A DNA stretch of 64,000 nucleotides, taken from Aptenodytes patagonicus. Taxonomy: Eukaryota > Chordata > Aves > Sphenisciformes > Spheniscidae. The stretch covers positions 1,307,001-1,371,000 of the forward strand of contig NC_134970.1 of the NCBI RefSeq assembly GCF_965638725.1. The letters are read 5' to 3'. The position numbers were made by a program, and so were the translations under genes. Shown piece after piece: positions 53,949 to 64,000 of this stretch; position 1 is the stretch's first letter; every line of letters begins with the position of its first letter. A model generated the notes under the pieces. That model saw only the letters and a program-made list of their open reading frames with translations, made no database searches and was not told the origin of the DNA.

Positions 53949-56900
53949 GTCACCACAGATTTATCCATCTCCTCTTTCTGTGGAACTTGCTTTTCATTCA
54001 CAACAGCTAAGTTCCTGTTGTAACTCTTTGGAAGACTGGGATAAACTGCTCACGGAGAATTTGCATTGGCTTCCAGAACTATTGGGTTGTGTATATCTTT
54101 TAAGAATACATTCATTATAGTTTTGAACATTGCTACTGTAAACAAGTACCTGCCTTGTCTTATTCCTTTAGCTTCAAAGGATTTGTCTTTCATATCTGCT
54201 AAGACATGGAATTATTCAGAACAAATCTTGGTTTACATAATATTTATAAAATATTTTTAAAGTGAGATAATCTCCTCCTCCTCTCCCAGATGTGTTCAGA
54301 TGAAGACAGTGAACTTTCTCCGTTCTCTGCAGCACATGTGACTCACTCTTTGGAGTGTGGTATGTATTTGTGTTTACACTGCCATGGAAACTGTATTTGT
54401 TCTCTGTACAGTAAAGCACATTACAGTGAAACGGCCACTGATATTAGCATAGACGGTGACTTCATATTCACCACCAAAAATTGACTCCAAGCACCCTGTG
54501 CATTCATTTTCCCTTTGAAAAAACAAGCTGGATGGCAAGTTACCAATGAGTAGCAAGTCTTTGGGGCAGCAGAATCTTCTTTGTTGCTTTAGTAATTGGC
54601 AAAGTCTTGGATTTTTTTCCAGCAAGCCTGGTGCATGGAGTTGTTATAAATAATGATGATGATGGTGATGGGGTCTTACATCCATCTAAGGCTCATTTCA
54701 GTGCCCTTCTGCTGAATGGATTTGGTTCCTTGTCAGGCATGTCCTTCAGAAGGACCCAGAAGAACTCCACAAATAGCAGATGAAATCTAAAGTATACGGG
54801 GGGGTCACCGCAGATGCATGTACAGATGCAGCTACAGACAAAAGAAAGCAGACATCAGGGTATCAGTTCAGAGTAGCTGTTTCAGCTATACCAGTGAGAA
54901 GTGCCAGTAGTTTGCTCCTGTTGTTTTCCTCCAGATAAATAAATATCAGCCCATTTTTATCTTAGATACGCTTTTATACCAAGGTTTGCTAAATTATTTT
55001 TCAGCTAGTATGAACAGGATCTAGGTCACCGAAATGCAGCCAGCCGAGATGTAATCCAATAGTTCTTTAACACAAGACAGCACAGTAAATGCACAAGTTT
55101 CCCTACCCTGGTACTTACTCCTGGCACTCCAGTGCAAGCAGAGGAATGTCAGGAGCTGGAATTTGGCTGGAGCAGAGTTAAAAGTTTTACTTTTGGGATG
55201 AGGGCATAGTGAGGTAGGGGCATGTCAGGAACTTTAAAGACCACAAGTGCAGAGATTGCATGCAATAAATTAGGCTTAATGGAAGAAATGGTCAAATTTT
55301 CAGGGGTATTTTCTCTCTTTATGCACAAATACAAACCCAGAATTAAAGTTTTGACATTATATTCTTACCTATTTTGGCTGGATGTTTATGCCCCAGTGGA
55401 TTTAAACAAAGATGGATGCAATTCAGGTCATGCTGCAGCTTAAGTGGGAAGAAATTCTGAAAGGTTTTGCCTTCAGTGTGCAAGAAAGTAAAAATGAAGG
55501 AAAATTCAGCAATAACCACGCTTGTTAGTTCAGCAAAGAACACTAATGTGAAAGCCCTGAGAAACCAGATCAACGAACTGAAAGACAACAAATGAGATAA
55601 GCCTTCAGCTGTGAAGGGATGGATGTTTTCTCAAATGGGAAGGAATGAGGCAGTTCGTGTAAGTGGAATACACCACTCTACACTCTAAAAGGCGTATTCT
55701 ATTTTTTGCCCAAGGATCTCAGTTTTTCATTTTATCCTGAAATAAGCCATGTAGCTTTCTGCTTGAGGGTGTTTTATTCTCAGCTTGTGTTTTCCTGGAG
55801 ACCTGATTTTTCACTGCACTGCACCATCTGCTCATGGTTTGCACCACTGTGGAGTGGAAGGAGTGCAGGGCCTGGCATGAAGTGTCGAAATTGCTTTGAA
55901 CTAGTTGTCTACACAGAAGAGAAAAATGTTGCTTAGTGGGGGAATCCTACTGAGAAAATATTTCAGATTTTTCCCTTCTCTTGCAAGTTCCCAGGAGTTT
56001 GGAGCACATGAATATTCTGGTCTGTTCTTTATTCTGTGCTCATGAACTCCTTTATCAGCCTCACGGGACGTGAGCAGCCCCGGAGGCTGAAAAACGGATC
56101 AAAAAGATGACCTTAAAGAGAAACCAAACAGAAACTAAAAACTCTTCCCTGTTCATCCACTGGCAGATCACACAGTTCAGTGTCCTGCAAGTGTTACAGG
56201 AGCTTTCTGGAACACAGCATCTGCCAATTGCCATGTACATGTGCAGTTGGCCTCCTGAATGCTAGACATGCTGGAAAAGATAATATTGTTTAACTTAATT
56301 TGATGCTTCAAATAACCATGTGTATCTTTTGTATCTCTTTTGTATTGGGATATTCAAATCGCTGTGAAAAGCATCAGTTAAAACAAATTCGGGAACGATA
56401 ATGATTTAAAAAAAAAAATACGGTACTGTAAAGAAAACGTTGGGGAGAGCATCCTGTGCCTAGGATAATCCCTGGTCTGATTTCATACAGTTTTTCAAGA
56501 TGCTCATCAGCAGTCTACTTTGTCTAGACACGGTAACCCCAGGAGAATAGAAGTCATTCCCTATTGATGCCCGCTCTTAGTCTATTCCCTACCAAATGTA
56601 AAAGAATACCTAAAAATACTGTTGTTTAAAGCTGGCTTGGATAAATTAAGCTCACGGTCAGTTTTCAGCTCAAACCAGCTGAACCTAGGTCCGTGTCTTA
56701 CAAATAGGAAGAGAAAATGCCATCATGTTTTAGCTTTGGTGCCATGCCACGAGGAAGAAGTAGTGTCAACTTACTACTTTACAGAACTGAGATAATACAG
56801 TAAATTATAAAAACATGGTACCAGTAGCAGAAAAGAAATAAAGGTCTTAAAGCCACCCAAGCACCAGAAACCTGGACTCTGAGACTGTGGCTTTTCTGGA

Positions 56901-58539
56901 ACACGGACCCTTGTCCGAGGCACAGAAAGAGGAAAGGGAAGTTGGGTCATTCCCTGCGCTATTAATAATTGGCGGAGGCAGGCGTTTCAGCTTGTAGTCT
57001 CCACATGGTGCCATCTTTTCGATTTTTTTTACCACCGACTGGCTGTTCAAACCTGCCATACGATACTTGATGTGCTTGAGTAGGCTGGGGACGTACGTAC
57101 CCCGACCCTGGGCCGTGGGGAACAACCAGCTGGCCAACAAATCCAGCCAGATTTCAAGAAAAAAATTATAGCTGGGCTAGTTGGCTTAGATTTTAAGAAA
57201 GACTGGCAGGTATCCCACTCACATCATAGCATCCCCCGTTGGAAGTGATTAACTTTTTGATAGGGACTTTTCTTTAATACATTAATATGTTTACTGCCCC
57301 ACGTTCTACAGATCCTTGACGAGAGATGCAATTTTCATGCCTCCTTAACAGATAGAAAATGGAAACCCTGAAATGAGCAAAAAGACAGGAAATTTAGACC
57401 AATAATAAAAGAGATGCTGGAAGGATCAATACATGTTAACTCCAGAGTGTTTCCCTAACATACATGAAAGGCCAGTCGCAAATTTCTTATTTAAATTGGA
57501 TTTTGACACAAAGGTCAGCTTTCAAAAACGCCAAGGCTGATCTCTACAAACAAACAAACAAAATCCTATTACCAACTATAAAAAATGCTTTCCTTCAAAA
57601 AATAAAGACCTGGAAAGTCAAAGAGTTTAGCCAGTCTTTGTCGATACTCAAATTTATGGGCAAGTAATGACGTTTTTCGTCCCAAATTTGAAAACACAAA
57701 GTATTTCTCATCCTATCAAGTTCTTTACCATCGCAGAACGATTCAGACAAGCCTTGCTAACCCATTACAGGGGACTCAGCATTTATCATCTAAGCAACAC
57801 ACTTTCCACATAAGCTGGGAATAATATATATATATGTATGAGAAACGCTGAAAAATTCAAGCCCTTTCAAATTCAATGCAGTTATAAAGTCTGATGATAC
57901 AAAAGCGCTTGTATTTTTTTTCCTGGCTGATCTGTCCGTCTGTTTGATTTCCTGCGGTGACAAGCAATATCAGAGGCTGTTGATCCGAGGTGAAAAAACC
58001 CTGCCCTCAGAGGAGCGCATCGCTGGCACCGCCAATACCCCCTCGTATGCAGGAACTTCCCAGTTGCTGCCGCGTGTGTAGACTCCTGTCAGCCGAAACG
58101 CTGCTTGTAAAACACAGCAAGGAGAAAACTGCTGTTCTGAAAATACATCCGTGCCACGAACTTTCGACACCTGTTTCCTGCAGGGCTCTAAACACGTGCT
58201 GTTCCTGACAAAGGGCATTTTGCTAACGGCACCGTCCTGCGCGAAGTGCTCGTGGTACTGCCACCTTCCAGGGGAGACCTCCAACACCCCCCAAGGTGGC
58301 AACGCGCAGCCTGGCCCGGGAGGGATGTGCCTTCACGCCGCAACCCAGCCCCCGGGTAGAACAAAATGGGAAAATCCACAACTGGGTGGCTTTGCAATGC
58401 GTCGTGATTAAGGCCATGTAGGTTAATCCACGCTTTTGCTGGGGTGGTCTGTCTCTGCAGAGCAGTTTGCCGAATCTAGCCCACAACAAACGAAACCATC
58501 GCACTCCTCCGCTGGGAGGAGGGATAACTCTCTGCACAA

Positions 58540-59260
58540 ACTCCCGCGCTACCAACGTTACCGAGCGCTGGGCGCGGTTTGGCTTCGACGCAAGAAGCCT
58601 CCCGCCGTTTGGCGCTTTCGCCGGGACTCCCCGGCCCCGGAGCCGGGCGGGGGCCTGCGGCACCCCCCTCTCCGGCTGCGCCGCCGTTCGGGGAAGCGGC
58701 TCGGGCGGCGCCTCCAGCCCCGCGCCCCGGCTCCGGACGAGCCGCCCGACGGCGCGGGCTGAGCTCTGCCCCGCCGGCAGCCGCCGCCCCCCGGTGCCGC
58801 CCCCCGGCCTCCCCCCGCCCGGCTCCCCCTCCCCGCGCCGCGGGGGGCTGCTCGCATGGAGGGGCCGCGCTGAGCCGGGCCATGGACCGCCACCTGCGCC
58901 GGCTGAAGCAGGAGCTGGTAAGGGGGGGGGGGGGGGGGGCGGCCGGGGGTCCCTCACCCCCACCCGGGGCTCGTCCCGCGGGCTGCGGCGGCGGTGGTGG
59001 TTGCGCGGTGCGCGGAGCCCGGGCTCGGCGGGGCTCGGCCCTTTGCGGGGGGAACAGCCCCGTGCAACGGCGGCCGGGCGCGGGGCGGCGGCTGCCGGCG
59101 GAGGGGCAGGGCACGTCCCGTCCCATCCCGGCCCGGCCACGTCCAGCCCTCGCCTGGCCGGGGCAGTTCGGGGTCCCTCCGCCGGCTGCGCCCCTTCTGC
59201 ATCGCCGTGCACCGGGCGGCGGGTCTCAGCCTCCCAGCGCCGGCCGCTCGGATGCCGCCG
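58540..59260 (+). promoter_or_regulatory. CpG-island promoter of INKA2
   Basis: GC-rich, CpG-dense sequence spans the INKA2 start codon and the first 350 bp of its intron, with AT-rich DNA on both sides. It has no TATA box. An E2F-like TTTGGCGC occurs at 58608-58615. The lack of stop codons in this GC-rich stretch produces long open frames in several frames on both strands, which I treat as artefacts. Confidence 0.75.
58882..58917 (+). CDS. INKA2: INKA2 (FAM212B) first coding exon, 12 codons
   Basis: ATG at 58882 in context GGGCCATGG (strong Kozak) reads MDRHLRRLKQEL, then gtaagg. The human INKA2 N-terminus is MDCYLRRLKQELMSMKEV as I remember it, so 10 of 12 residues match, and the splice site falls after Leu12. 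INKA2 belongs to the INKA family of PAK4 inhibitors. Only this exon is visible, and the PAK4-binding part would be encoded downstream of the window. The position, head-to-head with DDX20, matches the human gene order and supports the call despite the short match. Confidence 0.85.
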
Positions 59261-62200
59261 GTCCATTCGTCTGCGGGAGATAAATACAGCGGACGGGGGG
59301 CTGCGGGGGCGTGCGGTGGCTTTAAAGAAAAGGTGCCAGCGAAGGTCAGAAACCAAAGGGACATTGACAGAAATCTCTGGTAAGAGTAAGTTTACGGAAT
59401 CGAAATGATGTAAAGGGAGTGTGCGCTTGCCGCCTCCGATACCCTCTGAAAGTACTTCTTCTTCAATAGGAAACCCTTTGTCGTAAATCAGCACTGTTTT
59501 CTCCCTCCTCCCGCTCCTGTTCAGATGGTAACCTCACTCGCTGAACTTGCTTGGGCTTGTCCTCAAGCCAGAAGGCATTGTCGGTACACTGGGGTTTGCT
59601 AGCGGTGGATTAGTAGGAAGAACCGATACTTTCCAAAATAGGGTTCCAGCGCTTACCAGGTCTGGCCGGGGAGCAGCGCGTCGTTCAAATAAATAGATAA
59701 TGAGAACAAAAGGGGAAGGCAAGGCAGAGCAAAAACGGGTGGGTGAAGTTTCTGAATGCACAAAAGCTTCCCGCTTTAGGACTTAAGAGGATGTTGGTTT
59801 CAGCTGATTTTTGTGCTAACTGGAGTTTTACAAAATGGGCTTAAATACAGTATTGCTATCCTGCCTGCTGCATTGCAGGAAAGGTTCCGCATGTAAGCAA
59901 CACCATTTGAGCCGATACAGAGACACACAAAGTTACAGCTGTGCCCAGGGCAGGATCGGGGACTTGCTGTTGCGCTGGAGATAGCTGTGCTCCTGCAGAT
60001 TGGACGGGTCTTGTGAAACAAGGGCTTGGGCAGCAGCACTTTACTCTGAATAAATGTGGCAGCAAACAGTGACATTTTACCTGCTAGCATTACCAGTGTT
60101 TCCCTAGCAAACGAGGACAAACGAAAACAAAGGAAAATGAGAGTCACTGGTGTACTGTGCGCTGGGTGCAATGAATGAAATGCAAACTGTAAACCAGGAC
60201 ATGTACATTATAGTCTGGAAGATCTTTAAAACCTGAACAAGTTGGAAGGTGAGATGGGTAAAGAGTAACTTTCAAAAGAGCATGGTTAGAATAAGGTTCC
60301 TAAAGCTGTTTTGTCTTCTAAACAAATCAGTTTCATTATCTGAGCAGTGTTTTGTACAGAAGCCTAACCATTGCACCTTTACTTGTGAGTCTAAAACATG
60401 CCTATTTCGTAGCGCACAACATAACTTCTGAAGAATTTGAATATATTTGAAAGGAAGGCAGATCCCTCACACTTAATGTGAAAACCAAAAAATACTTCAA
60501 ATCAGAAAATTACATACCCTTGCTATAATGCAGTGATAGATTTTTTAAAATGGTAAAAATGCAACAATTTTTGTTATATTAATAAACCAAGACCTTAGCC
60601 TGGCAAAGATTTATGTATATGCTTGGCTTAAAAAACTGGGAAGGGGCAGTTGTCACCTTCAGTAGGACTACTCGTGACTTAACTGAAAGTAGCCTAGATC
60701 TTCATACTTTGGGTTTTTGCTAGTCACATTCTTTCCCCCTCCCACCCCCCCAATTTTTGTTACTTAAACTTAAAAACTTACTTCGACAACAAATTCTCAG
60801 GGTATCAGAGTGCAGTTTGGAGCTGTGGTGAGCACAGCCGTGCCAGGACAGCCCGCAGGGTGACAGCTGGAGAGACCCTCTGCCTTACAGCACGCCGTCG
60901 GAAACAATTCCTTTCATCAGCAGCTTAAGTGAGCTGCAATTTGCATTTAGTGAAGGTAGGAGGACTGTATTAATTAAAATAAACATAAATGATATCCTGA
61001 GCAATAACAGCTTTTAAAAATCAATACTGTCAAGATAGCCTGGAATTAAAATAGATTAATGTTTCTTTAAAGACCAGCAAGCAGCGCGATAGACAGCTGG
61101 GACCATCTGCATGAATGGTGAGTGGGAACTGAACCTCTTGACCCTGCTGCTTTACCACTTTCTTCATTACTGGGCAGGTCATGCCTCCAGACGTTAAATG
61201 CACCAGAACCAAGAATCATGCGGGAGGAATGGTGGGAAGGACTTGGCCAGATCGAGACAATGAGCCACCTCATGTGGAGCTAAACAGGAGTCCAGTTCCA
61301 GGGCGTCATTGCGAATTTAGAAACACAGTGGTTTGCATTATGTGCAAGGAGCAGCTCTGGTCAGGTGGGAGGGACTGCTGAGCGGCAGAGGGGGTGTCGT
61401 GCAGGGGTGTTCTGCAAAAACACCCTATTTGAGGAATCAGGCTTGCTGAGGCTGGTCAGCGTAACGTGTGAAAGTTAGAGGCCGTTTGATTAGCAGAAGT
61501 TTAGTTTGTCTCGGTGTAAACCAGCCTTTGGCTGGTTTTGAGGAGGGGATTTTCTCAAAAAAAGAGTGGATGTTGGCATGGCTCCCAGTTCCCAAGGAAA
61601 GGTTATCTTCAAGTGCAACTCTATCTCCCACCAGTGCGGGATTCGAGGATTCCAGCTCTGATTTTTCTTTCTCCTGCTTTGTGTATTAAAAACATATCTA
61701 AATAATTGTGTGCTTGGTTTGGGCTGCTGATGTGCCCCGACATTTCAATGCCCAACCTATGCATTGAGATCACACCGTGCTTTGCCAGACAAGTCACAGA
61801 GGAGCGTGGGTCTGGGCATGCTTACACCGGTCTTCACATTACCTCTGGGAAAGCTCTGCCAGCTCTGCCACGGCTCCCAAGGATGAATCTGACCTGTTTT
61901 GGTCAATGAGAGGTCTCCTATTCCAATCGCATGTTTTCCATTGTAAGCTGATAGTTTCTGGCATGTGTGGTGTCCCTTCGATTGGAATTCATTCAGAAGC
62001 TTCCACATGCAAATGCTTCACAGCTAGGAGAGCCTCAGCTGACACAGCCATTCATCCCAACTGGGTGTGGGATCGGGGGCAGCTCTGCAGTCGGATTGAT
62101 TGCCGAAGCCAGGGTCCTCATCCCGGTGCTGACACCAGGCTGTGGAGCAGTTTTGGACAAGCCTTGCCAGCTCTCTGCACCTCAGTCTCTTTATGAAGAA

Positions 62201-64000
62201 AGTACAGAAGACCTCGTTCACCTCCTCTGGAAAGCCCCTGGAGATTTATGGACGCAGTGTGGTTTGCGAGGATATGCAGTGCTGGTTTGTAGGTCTGGTG
62301 TTGGAATAAGTTGTGCTTCTCCACTCCTGTCATCTGTCCTTCGTATGGCAGTTGTGAAATGTGCCACAGAGCTTGTGAATCTTCCATTAACGCAATTAAT
62401 CCTGATACTAAAAGTCCTCTTGACTTTATCGGCTGGATTCGGAGTCTGCAAACATTCTGAGGCACAGAAATATGATGTCTGCTTTCCGAGTTACAGAATG
62501 TTATCTCAGCTGAAAGATCAGATTTAACAAGAATTGTCTTGCTCAGGGATTAGCAGAGAGGAATTTCATTTCCGTGTCTCACGCTGCAGATGGCATTACC
62601 TCCGTAAACTTTCTGACACGGGGATTGTTTGCATTTATACATAGTAACATCAGCATACGTGCCATAGGCTTGGGGTTTCAAGGCTCTTCTACGATAAGAA
62701 TAAATCACTTATTATCTAGCTAGGGACTGGTGAGTTCATGGGGCAGATTTATCGTGCACTTGGGGTTTGTATGGCTGTAACGGGTGAGGGGTCACAGTCA
62801 AGTTCGCTGTAGTTGTAACTTTACTTTGCATGTTTTGGTCTTTCTTGAGGAATCCAGGGTATTTCTGGTCTTTCTGTTGCTTTTTTCTAGGAGGAAAAGT
62901 ATTAAAGTAGGTATTTAAAACAAACCCCAGCACTCTGACTTGAACTGTTGAATGTTCTCTCCGCACATTCATCATAAATGCATCACATTATTGAGTTTGA
63001 TAGAGTCTGACTCCCTTCTTACATTAATTTATGTCCTGGTAGACAATGTTTCTTGCAGGAATAGAACATTTGGTCTGAGTGAAAAATACAGCCAATTATT
63101 TTTACTCTTTGTCTCACACTGGGTCCTATTCCGGTAACTGTGTCATGCTCGAAAAGGAGTCTGCTGTATTTTCATTACTGCTAGTTCTGAAGGAGCAGCT
63201 CTTGTGATTTGCAGTAGAGTAGGCGTAAATGACAGACCTCAAGGGCTAACGTCACCGCTCACAACTCCAACAGATGGAAACAGGCAGCTCCATTGGTGTC
63301 TCTACCGATAAAATGGTCCCCTTAAGGGTGGCTTTACCCATCGCTGTTGGAGGTAGCGTTAGAAACTTGGGTGGTTATCACAGAATCTCGTTCCCTGGTA
63401 TTGCCTTAAGGGAAGGTGCAAAGGAGTAACTTGACAGCGGATGTCCTGTCACATACAACCTGGGGAGGGAAAAAGCAGTCACGGGCTTTGTCCGCTTGTT
63501 TATTTCCAGAGAAGACTCCTAAAGATGACGGTGGATTTTTTTAGACTCCCAGCTGCGTGTATTCAGAAACGTTAAAGACCAGATCCCCCAGTGAAGCAGA
63601 CCATTGGGCTGAAAACTGACACTTTTAACCATCATCTTCAATGGTCAGTCTGTACATTGAGGCTTGTGGTCTCTCTTAGCCCTGGGTTGTGAGTAAAAGG
63701 CTGAAGGTTGGAGTTCTTTTTGGTCCATTTATTTCCTGGTTGTAGAGAACTGATTTTCTAAATTGCCTTTAAACACAGCAAGTGTGATTGGGAAGCACAG
63801 AACAGTATCATCGCAACGGAAAGGAAGGCAATTGAGTAAGGAAGATAGTTAACTGAGTGATGTGAACCATGTCTTTCATGGTTAACATCTGTTTAAGATC
63901 TATTTAAACAATTGGGGAAAAAAATCTTTGGTGAAGTTTCAGCATCCTTCCTCTTTCAGATAAATTGTGAGCTCACAGTTAACATCCTAATTTACGCCTA
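58918..64000 (+). other. INKA2 intron 1 (partial)
   Basis: It begins with gta, then an 18-G run (58922-58939), and runs through the CpG island into AT-richer sequence. No continuation of INKA2 (expected MSMKEVGDGLQDQ-like) was found up to the window end. A MIR-like SINE occurs near 62080-62310. The 186-codon open frame at 61967-62527 (+) overlaps that SINE and is not taken as a gene. The rest is unremarkable. Confidence 0.7.
62080..62310 (+). repeat. Ancient MIR/CORE-SINE-like copy
   Basis: TTTTGGACAAGCCTTGCCAG, CTCTCTGCACCTCAGTCTCT, TTATGAAGAAAGTACAG and ACCTCGTTCACCTC follow the MIR order (CTTGGGCAAGTCACT, CTCTCTGTGCCTCAGTTTCC, TTATCTGTAAAATG, ACCTCCCTTACCTC). It is diverged; the ends are approximate. 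Confidence 0.6.

Larger units (their letters stand above)
52074..58881. other. Intergenic region between head-to-head DDX20 and INKA2
   Basis: No gene was recognised. It begins with the DDX20 promoter and ends with the INKA2 promoter. Contents include an open frame of 78 codons at 52694-52930 (+) rich in Arg, Lys and Glu, made partly of a purine-rich duplicated unit near 52853-52892, a perfect 10-bp inverted repeat at 53927-53948, a GAT-type microsatellite near 54648-54668, and a TA run near 57825. The remainder is AT-rich and apparently unique. A divergent non-coding transcript from either CpG island is possible but not shown. Confidence 0.65.

Noticed and set aside
58223-59494. 423-codon minus-strand open frame, with other long frames on both strands, at the INKA2 CpG island
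   Set aside because: All lie in GC-rich sequence where stop codons are rare, overlap each other, give Pro/Arg/Gly/Ala-rich translations, and cross the recognised INKA2 exon and its donor site.
61967-62527. 186-codon plus-strand open frame
   Set aside because: It overlaps a MIR-like SINE and has no known protein similarity. A chance frame through a repeat is the simpler reading.
63376-63400. TCACAGAATC, like the start of a minus-strand CR1
   Set aside because: The sequence after it does not continue as CR1.

Overview
The window reads as vertebrate nuclear DNA, most probably from a bird. It has short GT-AG-bounded exons separated by long non-coding introns, two CpG islands at promoters, a CR1 LINE 3' end with the ATTCTGTG tail, several old amniote MIR/CORE-SINE-like copies, and a solo endogenous-retrovirus LTR of a type I associate with Neoaves. 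I could run no database search. Gene names rest on matching translated exons to protein sequences I remember.

Layout: positions 1-37816 (+ strand) carry the 3' part of KCND3, the Kv4.3 A-type potassium channel. Six coding exons run from the selectivity filter and S6 to the C-terminal VSAL. The large first coding exon (N-terminus, T1 domain, S1-S5) is upstream of the window. A 57-nt exon at 34399-34455 encodes the 19-residue segment that separates the long and short Kv4.3 isoforms. A 3' UTR follows. Positions of about 38.1-45.9 kb are intergenic with old repeats.

Positions 46119-52073 (- strand) carry a complete DDX20 (Gemin3, a DEAD-box helicase of the SMN complex) in 11 coding exons, predicted at 766 aa, with a CpG-island promoter at about 51.6-52.3 kb. 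About 6.8 kb further on, in head-to-head orientation, the first coding exon of INKA2 (FAM212B, a PAK4-inhibitor family gene) begins at 58882 (+) in a second CpG island. Its intron fills the rest of the window, and later INKA2 exons are not visible.

The order KCND3 - DDX20 - INKA2, with KCND3/DDX20 tail-to-tail and DDX20/INKA2 head-to-head, matches the human 1p13.2 neighbourhood as I remember it. The three genes share no pathway; they are a conserved neighbourhood, not an operon. I see no CRISPR array, operon, intact mobile-element gene or novel multi-gene system. The most interesting signals are the conserved alternative Kv4.3 exon with weak splice sites, a YY1-like motif containing the DDX20 start codon, G- and A-homopolymers beside splice sites, a clean solo LTR with a 5-bp target duplication, and a few unexplained direct and inverted repeats.
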